The notes: generated by a model not told the origin, from the sequence alone. 64,000 nucleotides of DNA from Thermasporomyces sp040195635 (GCF_040195635.1 NZ_JBEFTX010000015.1:62001-126000); one strand, 5' to 3'; counted from the first letter of the stretch, positions 45,136 to 54,140 are shown. Translations and numbers: made by a program.

Positions 45136-45876
45136 ATGAACGACCAACCAACCAGCACGGGCCTCCCACCTGTGGTGGACAGGAAGACCTGGCAGGAGGC
45201 GCGGGAGGCACTGTTCGCACGGGAGAAGGCGCACACCCGCGAAGGGGACGCGATCGCGGCGGCGCGGCGACGGCTGCCAATGGTGGAGATCGACGCCACC
45301 ATCGAGGTGATCGGTGCTCACGGACCGATCCCGATCCTCGACGTCTTCGAGGGTCGCAAGCAGCTGATCGCTTACTTCCACGCCTGGTGGCCCGACCAGC
45401 CCGCCACGGAGCAGTGCGAGGGGTGCACGTTCTTCAACTGCCAGGTCCGCGAGCTGTCCTACCTCCACTCCCGCGACATCACCTACGCCGTCCTCTGCAA
45501 GGGCCCGTACGCCGAAAGCGTCCGGTACCGGGACTTCCTGGGCTTGGACATGCCGTGGTACTCGGCCGAGAAGACCGCGCCACGACTCCTGGAGGGTCGC
45601 GACTGGCAGACACACCATCTCGTCTGCTATGTCCGCGACGGGGAGCGGGTGTTCGAGACGTACTACACCGGTGGTCGCGGTGTCGAGATCATGGCCCCCA
45701 CCCTCGGGCTGCAGGACATGACCGTCTACGGGCGCCAGGAGGCGTGGGAAGAGTCCCCCGGCGGCTGGCCCCAACCCTGGTACAGCGCCGAGAATCCCGA
45801 TACCTGGCGTACGAACGGACGCCCCATCGCCCAGTGGTCACGCATCGAAGCCGGCCACTCTGACCAGCTGACCTAA
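45136..45876 (+). CDS. DUF899-family thioredoxin-like protein
   Basis: A 246-residue protein: REKAHTREGDAIAAARRRLP, then LIAYFHAWWPDQPATEQCEG with a CEGC pair, and DFLGLDMPWYSAEK. DUF899 proteins are thioredoxin-fold oxidoreductase-like proteins of unknown substrate. GGAGG-like sequence precedes ATG 45136. A second member lies at 47538 on the other strand, ~60% identical by eye, with a dead IS481 copy between them. Confidence 0.85.
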   Translation: MNDQPTSTGLPPVVDRKTWQEAREALFAREKAHTREGDAIAAARRRLPMVEIDATIEVIGAHGPIPILDVFEGRKQLIAYFHAWWPDQPATEQCEGCTFFNCQVRELSYLHSRDITYAVLCKGPYAESVRYRDFLGLDMPWYSAEKTAPRLLEGRDWQTHHLVCYVRDGERVFETYYTGGRGVEIMAPTLGLQDMTVYGRQEAWEESPGGWPQPWYSAENPDTWRTNGRPIAQWSRIEAGHSDQLT

Positions 45877-45985
45877 CGATCAGCCTCGGACGCGTGTCCG
45901 TTTGCTGATCACCAGCCGTACGCGGGAGGCTGGTGAACTGAGACGCCGGAGCGGAGATCAATCCGAGCGCTTGGCCTGCATGCAG

Positions 45986-46684
45986 TCAGGAGCCCGAAGG
46001 TCGAAGGATGTCTTGCGCTTCTTGTGGGAGGCGGGCCAGGAGTTCGGCGGAGACTGGCCATGGGAGGACGTTGTGGCGTGGTGCGTCGTCGCGAACGTAG
46101 AAGGCGAAAATCGCCCTTCGTGGGCCGCCGCTGGTGTTTTCACCGGCGGCGTGAAGGGCGTGGCCGTTGAGGATGAAGGCATCCTCGGGTTTGCCGAGCA
46201 GGCGCTGTCCGTCGGGCTGCTTCTCATCCTCAGGCACCTGTGAAGACTCGAGGTCAGTCCACCGGTGCGAACCAGGGATGACGCGGGTTGCGCCGTTGTT
46301 GGCCTTGAATGGGTCCAGGGGGAAGATGGCGACGCACTCGTAGAACAGATCGTTCCGCGGCGAGGGTGGACAGTCGGTGTGGAGCTTCGCCGCGCTGGTT
46401 CGGCCGGGGCGGCCCGCCACTTTGGAGATTCGCCGGTCGAACCCCTGGAGATGGAAGTCGCCACCCAGAACATGCCTGACGTACGCGAGGACCCTCGGGT
46501 GATGCCAGAGGCAGTCCAGACGTTCGTCGTCTAGACCCGTTGGTTTGGCATCGGGGGCGGCCGCGAGAACTGACCGCACCTGCTGAGCACTGAGCACGTT
46601 ACGTACGCGCAGGTAGCCGGCGTCGTCCAGTTGGCGCCGCTCGTCGGTCGTAATCGCAGCGGGCGTAACAGTGGCGACTCTCAT
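45986..46684 (-). CDS. Phytanoyl-CoA dioxygenase (PhyH)-family protein
   Basis: A 232-residue Fe(II)/2-oxoglutarate oxygenase of the PhyH type. The metal triad is His-x-Asp in KLHTDCPPS and the distal His in NGHALHAAGENTS; the Arg of GGPRRAIFAFY would bind 2-oxoglutarate. It hydroxylates an unknown substrate. ATG 46684 (MRVATVTPAAIT) starts the family pattern; the longer frame from 46717 is less likely. Confidence 0.8.
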   Translation of the reverse strand: MRVATVTPAAITTDERRQLDDAGYLRVRNVLSAQQVRSVLAAAPDAKPTGLDDERLDCLWHHPRVLAYVRHVLGGDFHLQGFDRRISKVAGRPGRTSAAKLHTDCPPSPRNDLFYECVAIFPLDPFKANNGATRVIPGSHRWTDLESSQVPEDEKQPDGQRLLGKPEDAFILNGHALHAAGENTSGGPRRAIFAFYVRDDAPRHNVLPWPVSAELLARLPQEAQDILRPSGS

Positions 46685-46908
46685 GCCGGCCACCGTAGGC
46701 GGTAGACGCCGCGCCAAGCGACTCGTAATCGGGTGGCGCCGGACGGTGATGGGTCGCCGCCGCGGAGTTCTACAGCAACGTCAAACGGCATAGCCTGCCA
46801 CCTCTCCGGTCTTAACCGGAGGCCACTTTCGTGTTCGAACCCGGGGATCCCTCTTTGAGACGGCGCGGAACCGTACGCCCAATGGACTGGACCTCCACCT
46901 CGGTCCTA

Positions 46909-47521
46909 GGCGTTGCGGTTCATGAGGTTGGTGAGGCGGGGGGTGTGAGGGCGTGAGACGGGGGTCTCCGTCGGCAGGATGTGAAGTGCTGACCACACGT
47001 CCTGTGTTCCGAAGGAGACCCGCGTATCCCCACCGTAATGCCCCGTTGACTCCTGCTGGCCGGCTGCGTCTTGTTCAGCGCTGTGAGCCCCGTCCGATCG
47101 CCCATGTGGCGGCTGAGGCTGGTGTGTCGCGGCAGTGCCTGTCGAAGTGGGTGAGCCGGTACCGGCGATGTGGCCAGGTCGGCCTGCTCGACCGGTCGTC
47201 GGCGCCGCAGGCCTCGCCGTCGCAGACGCCGACGGAGGTGGTGGACCTGATCGAGTCCTGGCACCGCAAGCGCAAGTGGTCCGCCCGCCGCGACCGAGCT
47301 GGCTGCGATCGGGCACCGGCTCTCGGCCGCGACGGTGGGCCGCTGGTTCGTCCGGCTGGGCATCAGCCGCCGCCGCGACCTCGACACCTCAGCTCGCGGA
47401 GGTGTGTCGCGGAAGATCGTTGCCGAGACGCCGGAAAGACCGGTCGCGGCGGCCTCGATCGCGGAGGCGAGAGTGGGGTCGATCAATGGGGTGTTCGGCC
47501 GGTCTGGCTAGCGCTCGGTCC
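46909..47521 (+). mobile_element. Inactive IS481-family insertion sequence remnant
   Basis: The transposase start reads YPHRNAPLTPAGRLRLVQRC, then HVAAEAGVSRQCLSKWVSRY, the IS481 helix-turn-helix. No good start codon remains. A one-base shift near 47290 moves the frame to LSAATVGRWFVRLGISRRRD. The DDE catalytic domain is missing; the frame ends at 47521 after unassigned sequence. The start of the element near 46909 shows a TTCATGAGG-like end motif. The element sits between two DUF899 genes. Confidence 0.7.
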
Positions 47522-47537
47522 CGTAAGGGCACGACTC

Positions 47538-48365
47538 TCAGGTGTTGAGGTCGTCGGAGCGTCCGGCCTCCAGGCGGTCCCACTGCGCGATAGGGCGTCC
47601 GCCCGACTCCGACACTGGTGGCCACGCGGGTGAGCCGCCGTCGGTCCGCATGGAGCACTGCTGTGGCCAGCCAGGAGGCGAGTCCTCCCATGATTCCTGG
47701 CATCCGTAGACGGTGGCGTCCAAGAGCGCGTAGCTGTAGTCCATTGCCTCGACGCCGCGCCGGCTCGTCCAGTAGGTCTCGAACACGCGGTCGCCGTCCC
47801 GTAGGTGGCACACGAGGTGGAACAGGCCGAGCTCGCGACCGACGAGGAGCGCGTCGAGTGAGGGCTGTGCTGAGTACCACGGCATATCCCAGCCCATGAA
47901 GTCGCGATAGCGGACGCTCTCGTCGTACGACACCTGGGGATCGGCCGGTCCGAACGCGGTGTTGCGTCCCTGACTGAAGACGGCGTAGGTGATGTCACGG
48001 GAGTGCAGGTAGGCCAACTCGCCGACCTGGCTGAGGAACAACGTGCAGCCTTCGCACTGCTCAGGCGCGGGCCGTCCGGGCCACCACATGAAGTAGTAGG
48101 CGATGAGCTGTCGACGCCCGTCGAACGCGTCGAGCAGGGTCAGCGGCCCGTCGGGTCCGATCAACTCGAGCTTGGCGTCGACCTCGACCATGGGCAGCCG
48201 CCGCCGTGCCGCGGCGATCGCGTCACCTTCGCGGGTATGCGCCTTCTCCCGAACCCGCTGCCTGTCCAGTTCGGCCTGGAAGGTTGCCCGGTCCACGGCT
48301 GTGGGCAGGCTCTGTGCGTTGCCGGGGCCGGGCATCGGCCCACCCGAGTTTGTTTCATCGGTCAT
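47538..48365 (-). CDS. DUF899-family thioredoxin-like protein, second copy
   Basis: A 275-residue paralogue of the 45136 protein: REKAHTREGDAIAAARRRLP (shared exactly), AYYFMWWPGRPAPEQCEGCT and DFMGWDMPWYSAQP. An extra loop (FSQGRNTAFGPADP) distinguishes it. AGGAG precedes ATG 48365. The function of the family is unknown; duplication beside an IS copy suggests gain by transfer or duplication. Confidence 0.85.
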   Translation of the reverse strand: MTDETNSGGPMPGPGNAQSLPTAVDRATFQAELDRQRVREKAHTREGDAIAAARRRLPMVEVDAKLELIGPDGPLTLLDAFDGRRQLIAYYFMWWPGRPAPEQCEGCTLFLSQVGELAYLHSRDITYAVFSQGRNTAFGPADPQVSYDESVRYRDFMGWDMPWYSAQPSLDALLVGRELGLFHLVCHLRDGDRVFETYWTSRRGVEAMDYSYALLDATVYGCQESWEDSPPGWPQQCSMRTDGGSPAWPPVSESGGRPIAQWDRLEAGRSDDLNT

Positions 48366-48460
48366 GACTGTCTCCTCTTGCTGTTCCGGTTAATGTTCTG
48401 GCGGCTATGCCCGCGACGGCCGCGAGTCCACATGTGACGACCTTCCTCCGATGGAGGAGG

Positions 48461-48913
48461 TCACTGTCGGTGATCTGAGTAGTGCTGCCGGCGGGCGAGC
48501 ATGGCGACGAGCATTCCGAGGAACATCAGCTCGTGCCCGGCCATCATTGCCGTGTGGTGGCTGGTCGTACCGATCCATAGGGGCACCATTGCCAGGAAAC
48601 CCACGTTCATACCGGCGACCATTTCGCCGATCAGCCGGAGGCGGTACCCCCGCAGCCGCATCCAGGCGGCCACCACCACCGTCATGTTGGCGGCCATCAA
48701 CAGCGCCGAAACCGTTGTGCCGACCAGGGCATGCGGGCGACCTATGGCCGAAGCTAGCAGCGACTCCAACCGACCCAGAGCGACCATCCCCACGAGCATG
48801 ACCGCCACCATCTCCACGTAGTGGCGGGCAAACCAGAGCACCGCCGTGCGCGGAGCTCGACTCGGGCGTGAGCCATCAGGTCTGTCTGTCGTCAAATCAG
48901 CATGCGTGCTCAT
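48461..48913 (-). CDS. Four-helix membrane protein
   Basis: A 150-residue protein with about four hydrophobic segments: YVEMVAVMLVGMVALG, ALLMAANMTVVVAAWM, IGEMVAGMNVGFLAMV and LMFLGMLVAMLARR. The first ~25 residues are polar. It resembles conserved actinobacterial membrane proteins of unknown function that are rich in Met. The ATG at 48913 has a GAAGGGG ribosome site. It follows the DUF899 gene on the same strand. Confidence 0.65.
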   Translation of the reverse strand: MSTHADLTTDRPDGSRPSRAPRTAVLWFARHYVEMVAVMLVGMVALGRLESLLASAIGRPHALVGTTVSALLMAANMTVVVAAWMRLRGYRLRLIGEMVAGMNVGFLAMVPLWIGTTSHHTAMMAGHELMFLGMLVAMLARRQHYSDHRQ

Positions 48914-49308
48914 GATGGAGCCCCTTCGATTCTGGGCTAGGCGAGGCGATTGGTCAGGCGAACGACCGGCGGGCCAGGATCAGCAGGCTGGTTGCCGCCG
49001 TGCGCAGCACCCCAGAAGTGGGTTCGAGCAGGCGAGCGGGACGAGGCGGGCGTCCTGGAAGCTCCAGGCGCGCCACGCGCTCGAGGTAGACGCGGTTCGG
49101 GTGATCGACGGGGTTGGAAATCGCTGGCCACATGAGCTTTACTCCGTTCAGCCGGAATGGGTTTTGCCCACCGACGAACGCGTTACCGCGATATTCGACA
49201 TCGCCGTCAAAGAATCTTCAGTTCTTGATCTCCTTGCCGACGCCCAGGGTCCCGCGCCGGCCGGCACAGGCGTTCGACGCGGACGCGCGGCCGTGTCAAA
49301 CTCTGACG
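48914..49308. other. Intergenic region without a supported gene
   Basis: About 395 bp. A plus-strand stretch (PHELYSVQPEWVLPTDERVT) looks coding-like but cannot be assigned, and it has no start; probably a fragment. Confidence 0.35.
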
Positions 49309-49644
49309 ATGAGGTACGCGCTGCTGATCTGTGACGACGAGTCGATCTCACCGAGCACGGAGGAGCTCGAGGCCGATCCGGTGTTTCGGGCGTGGGGCGA
49401 GGATCTGGAACGCCGCGGCGCCGAGCGCTTCGGAGCGCGGTTGCGTCCGAGTGCCGATGCCACGACCGTTCGGGTCCGCAACGGCGAGACCCTGGTCTCT
49501 GACGGGCCATTCGCAGAAACCAAGGACCTGGTGGGGGGCATCGTGATCCTCGAGTGCGCCGACCTGGACGAGGCGATCGAGATCGCCGCTGGACATCCCT
49601 GGACGCATCGGGGCTGCGTCGAGATCCGGCCGATTTGGGAATGA
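49309..49644 (+). CDS. YciI-family (DGPF) protein, second copy
   Basis: A 111-residue YCII-related protein: MRYALLICDDESIS, RPSADATTVRVRNGETLVS, then DGPFAETKDLVGGIVILECA and WTHRGCVEIRPIWE. Unlike the copy at 42915 no sigma factor follows; a strong hairpin lies 33 bp downstream. ATG 49309 is chosen because the longer frame upstream is non-family. Confidence 0.85.
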   Translation: MRYALLICDDESISPSTEELEADPVFRAWGEDLERRGAERFGARLRPSADATTVRVRNGETLVSDGPFAETKDLVGGIVILECADLDEAIEIAAGHPWTHRGCVEIRPIWE

Positions 49645-49676
49645 CCCAAGTAAGAAGCAGCCCGCTGGAGGTTGCT

Positions 49677-49711
49677 GATACTGCCGCGACTCCCGGAGTC
49701 GCGGCAGTATC
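49677..49711. terminator. 15-bp-stem hairpin, probable terminator
   Basis: GATACTGCCGCGACT (49677-49691) and AGTCGCGGCAGTATC (49697-49711) pair perfectly around a 5-nt CCCGG loop, 33 bp after the stop of the YciI gene. No T-run, as is common in actinomycete terminators. Confidence 0.7.
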
Positions 49712-49855
49712 GGTGTCGTCGGCTCAGGTGGCCTCGAGGACCGGCTCGACCACGCGTTCGACTGGCTCGCGGGCATCAACGGCAACCCGTAAGTGTCGGC
49801 ACGTGACAGCCGCCGGCGACTCGTTCCGCCCTGACCTCCAACGGCCCGACCCGGC

Positions 49856-49891
49856 TGTCCGGTAAGGGATCCGCCGATCCTCTTACGGACA
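49856..49891. repeat. Dispersed extragenic palindrome, copy 4 (best example)
   Basis: A 36-bp palindrome, TGTCCGGTAAGGGATC and GATCCTCTTACGGACA around a CGCC loop, with one unpaired base in the stem. This is the fullest copy of the family and defines its two arms. Confidence 0.65.
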
Positions 49892-50380
49892 CGTCGCCTT
49901 CACCATCCGCGAGGGCGACCGTGATGCCCCGCGGTGCGGTGCAGGGGATGCAGATTCGGCCTTTTGTCGCATCGGATGAGCTCGGCTGGGGTCCCGACTC
50001 CGCCGCGCAATCCGTTCATAGTCCACGGTCCGGATCGCGAGTCCGCTGACAGGCGATGGAGCCGAACCCTTGTCGCCGAGCTTGCTGGTGACGTTGTGTG
50101 AGGCGGCAACCGTAGTGGAGCACCGTTTGCACAAGCAGCGGTATCCCCCTGCACCGTCGACGTTGCTCGGGCGTGCACTGTCCATCGGGTCGGTCGACCC
50201 GACCTGTCCCACCAGCCAAGGAACGGCGAGCCAGCGCTGGACGGGCGTCGGGGCGTCCGTGCGCGAGACGGTTCCGATCTGGTTTGCTTCGGAGTTCGTC
50301 CGGCCCGGAGGCCAGGCAGGGGCGAGGCTCAGGAAACCGTCGGTTGGACGACTCGTCTGATCACGTCGCGGGCAACACGG

Positions 50381-50429
50381 TGTCCGGTGAGGGATCCCTA
50401 TCCCTGCGCGGGAGGTTCCTCTTGCGGAC
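50381..50429. repeat. Dispersed extragenic palindrome, copy 5 (long form)
   Basis: Starts TGTCCGGTGAGGGATCC and ends TTCCTCTTGCGGAC with an enlarged loop, 49 bp in all. Intergenic. Confidence 0.5.
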
Positions 50430-50649
50430 GGGGCTCCCTCCTGATCGGAAACCGCCGACAGCGTGACGAGGCGCGGACCCGGCGTGGGTTATACGGCTCA
50501 CCTGCGGAGACGCTCAGCTCGCCGAGGCGTATCGCGAATGATCGTTACCGGACGCGGGCAGTAGTGTCTGGCGTGTGATCTGGGTCTATTAGCCGACGAT
50601 AGGGCGAAGGTAGGCTCGCCGGGTCCGGGCATGGATCGAGGAGGTGCTC

Positions 50650-51153
50650 ATGCGCATCGGTATCGGGGTTGTCCTGCTGGTTTTGGGTGCGATCCTGTAT
50701 GCCGCCGATGTTGATCTGCCCCACGTCAACGACGACGCACTCGGATTGATACTGCAGCTGGCCGGCCTTGTCGTCATCGTCATGGCGGTGATCACAAAGG
50801 TCGACCGGCCGGAGGTGGGTACGACCATCGGCCTGTTGTTGATTGCCGCGGGCGCCATACTGGCCGTGGCCGTCCGCGTCGAGTTACCTCACGCCGCCGC
50901 CTATGTACTCGGAAGTGCATTCGTCAGCGCAGGCGTCCTCACGCTGATCGCGACAGTGGGGGTGATCATCGGGCGGCGACGCTTGGCAAGCGGCCGCCGC
51001 ACGGTGAACGGTCGGCTGGTCGAGCCTCCCGAGTCCGATGAGGGTGGCCCGATCTTGCGGTCTGATCTTGCGGTCATTTCCGATAAGGATGCGGCGAAGG
51101 CCGCCCGCTTCCGCAGCCATCCGCACGGTGACTATCCCACGCCCAGGGATTAA
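50650..51153 (+). CDS. Membrane protein with two DUF6458-like repeats
   Basis: A 167-residue protein with four hydrophobic segments in two repeats: MRIGIGVVLLVLGAIL / ALGLILQLAGLVVIVM and TTIGLLLIAAGAILAV / AAYVLGSAFVSAGVLT. Each repeat contains a V-x-LPH motif. The repeat matches the single DUF6458 protein at 10688, so an internal duplication is likely. The C-terminal ~50 residues are polar. GAGGAGG precedes ATG 50650. Function unknown. Confidence 0.75.
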   Translation: MRIGIGVVLLVLGAILYAADVDLPHVNDDALGLILQLAGLVVIVMAVITKVDRPEVGTTIGLLLIAAGAILAVAVRVELPHAAAYVLGSAFVSAGVLTLIATVGVIIGRRRLASGRRTVNGRLVEPPESDEGGPILRSDLAVISDKDAAKAARFRSHPHGDYPTPRD

Positions 51154-51231
51154 CGGCGCCGGCTGCCGATGAGCTGGTGGCGCCTGAGGATGACCTCCGC
51201 ACCCCGAGACTGCCAGCGGTCTCTGTTCACG

Positions 51232-51468
51232 TCAAGATGCCCCCTTCCAGTCAGTGCTGGAACCCCTGCGAACGTGCCGCATGGCCGGCGTCCACTCCGC
51301 GCGTTTGATTAGTAGCGGTTGGGTGGGTAGGGGGCGGGCCGGTCGGTAGGGGGCGGGCCGGTCGTAGTGGGGGTCGGGGCGCCGATCCAGGAAGCGGTGT
51401 TGGTTTCGTCTGCGTTGGGTGAGCATGACGAGTGTGGCCACGACGGAGATCGCGCCGACGGCCATCAA
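51232..51468 (-). CDS. Possible small membrane protein with PRP repeats
   Basis: A 78-residue frame with one hydrophobic segment (VGAISVVATLVML) and a basic, Pro-rich tail built from a 19-bp direct repeat (51326-51344 and 51345-51363). No family recognised and the start is uncertain; the frame is open a little upstream but reaches a stop. Low confidence that it is translated. Confidence 0.3.
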   Translation of the reverse strand: MMAVGAISVVATLVMLTQRRRNQHRFLDRRPDPHYDRPAPYRPARPLPTQPLLIKRAEWTPAMRHVRRGSSTDWKGAS

Positions 51469-51612
51469 GATGGCGTCCAGCAGAGTGGTGTACGGCAGGC
51501 GCTCGGTGATGGGCGTGTCGCAGACGCGTAGGAAGCGGTCATCGCGTGATCCTTCGAACTGAGTTCCCGCTCAAGTCCAAGGAGATCAACGCGATGACCG
51601 CAAAGCCCCAGT

Positions 51613-51705
51613 ATCGCCCTCGATGTGGCGATCCCCAAGTTGCGCTCGGGGACCTACTTTCCGGACAGTGAGTATTGGTGTCGCGAGTTGGTCGGTCGCG
51701 TCTGA
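51613..51705 (+). pseudogene. IS256 (Mutator)-family transposase fragment
   Basis: A 30-codon stretch reads IALDVAIPKLRSGTYFPD, an unmistakable piece of the N-terminal half of IS256-type transposases, then runs to a TGA. Everything else of the ~400-codon gene is gone, and no ends of the element are visible. Confidence 0.6.
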
Positions 51706-51713
51706 CCCGTTTC

Positions 51714-51935
51714 CTAACTGACTGTTGTGGCCACCTCGCGCGGCTTGCCAGCCGCCGCCGATACCTGCGGGGAGGCCGGATCGATCTCCGACTCAGCCGG
51801 GGAGCCGGTCGAGGCGATCGACACCAGCAGGAGGGCACCTGCCGCTGCGACCGCTCCGACAACCGACCGCAGAGCATGCCGATGAAACACGAGTGACCCC
51901 TCCACTTGTTCTCGCTTCGACGCGTTCACGGTCAT
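51714..51935 (-). CDS. Possible small exported protein
   Basis: A 73-residue frame: MTVNASKREQVEGSLVFHRH, then a hydrophobic segment (LRSVVGAVAAAGALLLVSIA) and a Ser/Pro-rich tail. It looks like a signal peptide or anchor with a short mature part. No family recognised. It could be a chance frame; the IS256 scrap lies just downstream. Confidence 0.35.
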   Translation of the reverse strand: MTVNASKREQVEGSLVFHRHALRSVVGAVAAAGALLLVSIASTGSPAESEIDPASPQVSAAAGKPREVATTVS

Positions 51936-52084
51936 CCGCCCACAGGCCGCGGACCATCCAGGTGGACTCCGCCTAGATCCCACATTTGACAGATCTGGCG
52001 CATATCGCCCACTCACACGAGCCACGCGCAAGATCGGTTCAGCCGATCTTGCAGCTCTGGGCCACCCTGGTCACGCGGCGCCGT

Positions 52085-52975
52085 TCACAGCGTCTCGTTT
52101 CGGTTCAGGACGGCGTTGTGGACGGTCGGCGGGACCCGTAGCCGATCGTCGCTTCGATAGAGCGGCAGGAGGTCGTCGAACCCGGCATCGGGCGCGCCGG
52201 TCAGTGTGGCGAGTCGGTCGTACAGAGCGATCCAGTCGCTCGGGATCTGTTCATCCGGTTCGGGCATGGCGCCCCAGACGTCCCAGGGCAGCATTTCCAG
52301 GTTGTTCAGGGCCGCGACGTCTCGTACGAGGTTGCCCGCGATCCACCAAGAGCCGAACTCACTCAGCCCAGACAGACCGAACCTGCCCGGGTCGGCCTCA
52401 CCCGCGCGGCACTTCGCCCACGCGTCACCCGCGGTCAGGAAACGGTCGCGTGGCACGTCGGTGACGTCGAAGTCGATGGAGAAGACCCCGCGCTGCAGCT
52501 CATCGATCTGGGCGTCGATTAGCACCCACCGCTCGTCTGCGACGTGCCAGTACTCGCACACCCAATGATCTTCGTACGCCTCAGTCGGGAAGTACCCGCC
52601 GAACCCGCACCGCGCCCGCGCCGGCACACCCTGGTGGCGCAACATGGCAACCATCAGCACCGTAAAGTGCCGGCAGTTGCCCGCGAGCCGCTTCTCGGGC
52701 GGACGTGGGACGGTAAGCAAGCTGTCGTTGTCGGTCAGCAGCCGCTCAACCAGCCGCTCCACGGGTCGAATGTGCACCGGGCTGCGCTGTTCATCGGTCA
52801 GCGTGATCCCGTAGGCAGGGGCGATGTGTTCGTGGACAAGCAAGCCGTGCCCGACCTTGGCCAGGGCGCCGATGTCGCTAGGCAGCCCGTCGAACAGCTC
52901 CTGGTAGCGGCCGGGCGAGGTCATCACGCCCGGTTTCCGGTAGAAGTCAAGCGTTGCTGGGTCCGTGGTGAGCAC
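52085..52975 (-). CDS. Transglutaminase-like domain protein
   Basis: A 296-residue protein. GGAGG lies 5 bp before GTG 52975. The papain-like triad is visible as Cys in NCRHFTVLMVAML, His in YEDHWVCEYW and Asp in WVLIDAQID. It has no signal peptide. The family covers proteases and cross-linking enzymes; substrate unknown. It is divergent from the merR gene at 53196 and has a MerR-type promoter (53013-53043), so that regulator probably activates it. Confidence 0.8.
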   Translation of the reverse strand: MLTTDPATLDFYRKPGVMTSPGRYQELFDGLPSDIGALAKVGHGLLVHEHIAPAYGITLTDEQRSPVHIRPVERLVERLLTDNDSLLTVPRPPEKRLAGNCRHFTVLMVAMLRHQGVPARARCGFGGYFPTEAYEDHWVCEYWHVADERWVLIDAQIDELQRGVFSIDFDVTDVPRDRFLTAGDAWAKCRAGEADPGRFGLSGLSEFGSWWIAGNLVRDVAALNNLEMLPWDVWGAMPEPDEQIPSDWIALYDRLATLTGAPDAGFDDLLPLYRSDDRLRVPPTVHNAVLNRNETL

Positions 52976-53012
52976 AGTGGCCTCCGTTCTGTGATGGCGA
53001 GCGGTGACCCCA

Positions 53013-53043
53013 AAGCTCGCCCTTGCCCCAGGGACAAGGTCAA
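53013..53043 (-). promoter_or_regulatory. MerR-type promoter of the transglutaminase gene
   Basis: Minus strand: TTGACC (53038-53043), 19 bp, then a poor -10 (GAGCTT, 53013-53018). The spacer contains the near-perfect dyad CCTTGTCCCTGGGGCAAGG (53021-53039), one mismatch in 9 pairs. The layout fits activation by the divergent MerR protein. Confidence 0.6.
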
Positions 53044-53195
53044 GCAGTCGAGGCGTACGCCTGGTCGACCCACGTGCTCTCGGTGACAACGACCGGTGCC
53101 CGGTCCGAGCCTGGACGTCCAGCTCCCGGCGACCTGCCGTGCCCGGATGATCAACAGGTTGGACGGGAGCGTGCGGTCGCGGCGAAGATGGGCGG

Positions 53196-54062
53196 GTGAG
53201 CATACGGGCGCGTGGGGGCTCTGACAGGTCTGCTGATAGGTCTGGCGACGAGCTGCTCACTATCGGAGCGTTTGCCCGCCGGTCAGGATTGTCGATGAGG
53301 GCGCTACGGCTGTATGACCGGTGTGGGCTGCTCAAGCCCGCCGACGTCGACCCGAACAACGGGTACCGCCGCTACCACTCCAGCCAGCTGTTCACGGCAC
53401 GGCTGATCGAGATGTTGCGCTGGCTCGACATGCCGCTCACCGATATCGCAGAGATCCTGTCCACGCCGGGCGAGCATGGCGCGGATATTCTCCAGACCTA
53501 CTGGGACGGCGTCGAACGGCGCATCGCGGGCCAGCGCGAACTCGTGAACCTCCTCCGGACCAGCCTCCTCGGAGGCAAAAGCAGCTTCGCGCGGGACCAG
53601 GTCCACGTGCGCCACGTGGCAGACCAACTCGTACTCACCGAGCGCTCCCGGGTGCCGCGAGAGGAACTGGAGGGTTGGGCGAACGAGGTCAAGCAGCGGC
53701 TGACCAGCACGGCGTGGGCCTACGGAGGGCCGAGCGCGGAGCTGTTTATCGTCTACCACGGACCCGTCACCAAAAACAGCGACGGACCCGTCGAAGTGTG
53801 CGTCCCGATCCACCCCGCCGCGGCAGCCCACGATGCGGCGACCCGTCGCGAACCCGCCCACCGCGAGGCGTACACAACCATCACCAAAGCGCAGTTCGAC
53901 CTGCCACTGATCCTGTCCGCCTATGAAGCCGTCCAGCGATGGATCAACGACCACGGACTGACCCGCACAGGACCCGGCCGAGAGGTCTACATCCCCGGCG
54001 TGGACATCAACACTGCTCATCTCGACGACCAGGTGTGTGACGTCGCCTACCCGATCGAGTAA
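53196..54062 (+). CDS. MerR-family regulator with effector-binding domain
   Basis: A 288-residue complete MerR: LLTIGAFARRSGLSMRALRL, the wing segment with NGYRRYHSSQLFTARLI, then a dimerisation helix and a C-terminal GyrI-like/BmrR-type ligand domain (YHGPVTKNSDGPVEVCVPI, REVYIPGVD). A 20-residue polar N-terminal extension precedes the HTH. Divergent from the transglutaminase gene and probably its activator. The ligand is unknown. Confidence 0.85.
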   Translation: MSIRARGGSDRSADRSGDELLTIGAFARRSGLSMRALRLYDRCGLLKPADVDPNNGYRRYHSSQLFTARLIEMLRWLDMPLTDIAEILSTPGEHGADILQTYWDGVERRIAGQRELVNLLRTSLLGGKSSFARDQVHVRHVADQLVLTERSRVPREELEGWANEVKQRLTSTAWAYGGPSAELFIVYHGPVTKNSDGPVEVCVPIHPAAAAHDAATRREPAHREAYTTITKAQFDLPLILSAYEAVQRWINDHGLTRTGPGREVYIPGVDINTAHLDDQVCDVAYPIE

Positions 54063-54117
54063 GTCGGGCGGGCACGACGGAAGGTGGCTGCTAGGCGACC
54101 GACTAGCGACCAACGTA

Positions 54118-54140
54118 TGTCCGCTAGAGGATCCCTATCA
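54118..54140. repeat. Dispersed extragenic palindrome, half copy
   Basis: TGTCCG ... AGGATCCCT, then the right arm is missing. Located 56 bp after the merR stop. Confidence 0.35.

Larger units (their letters stand above)
49645..50649. other. 1-kb gene-poor region with hairpin and palindrome copies
   Basis: No family-like frame in either strand. It contains the 15-bp-stem hairpin at 49677-49711 and two palindrome copies (49856-49891, 50381-50429). The last ~80 bp hold the promoter and GAGGAGG ribosome site of the DUF6458-type gene. Confidence 0.45.
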
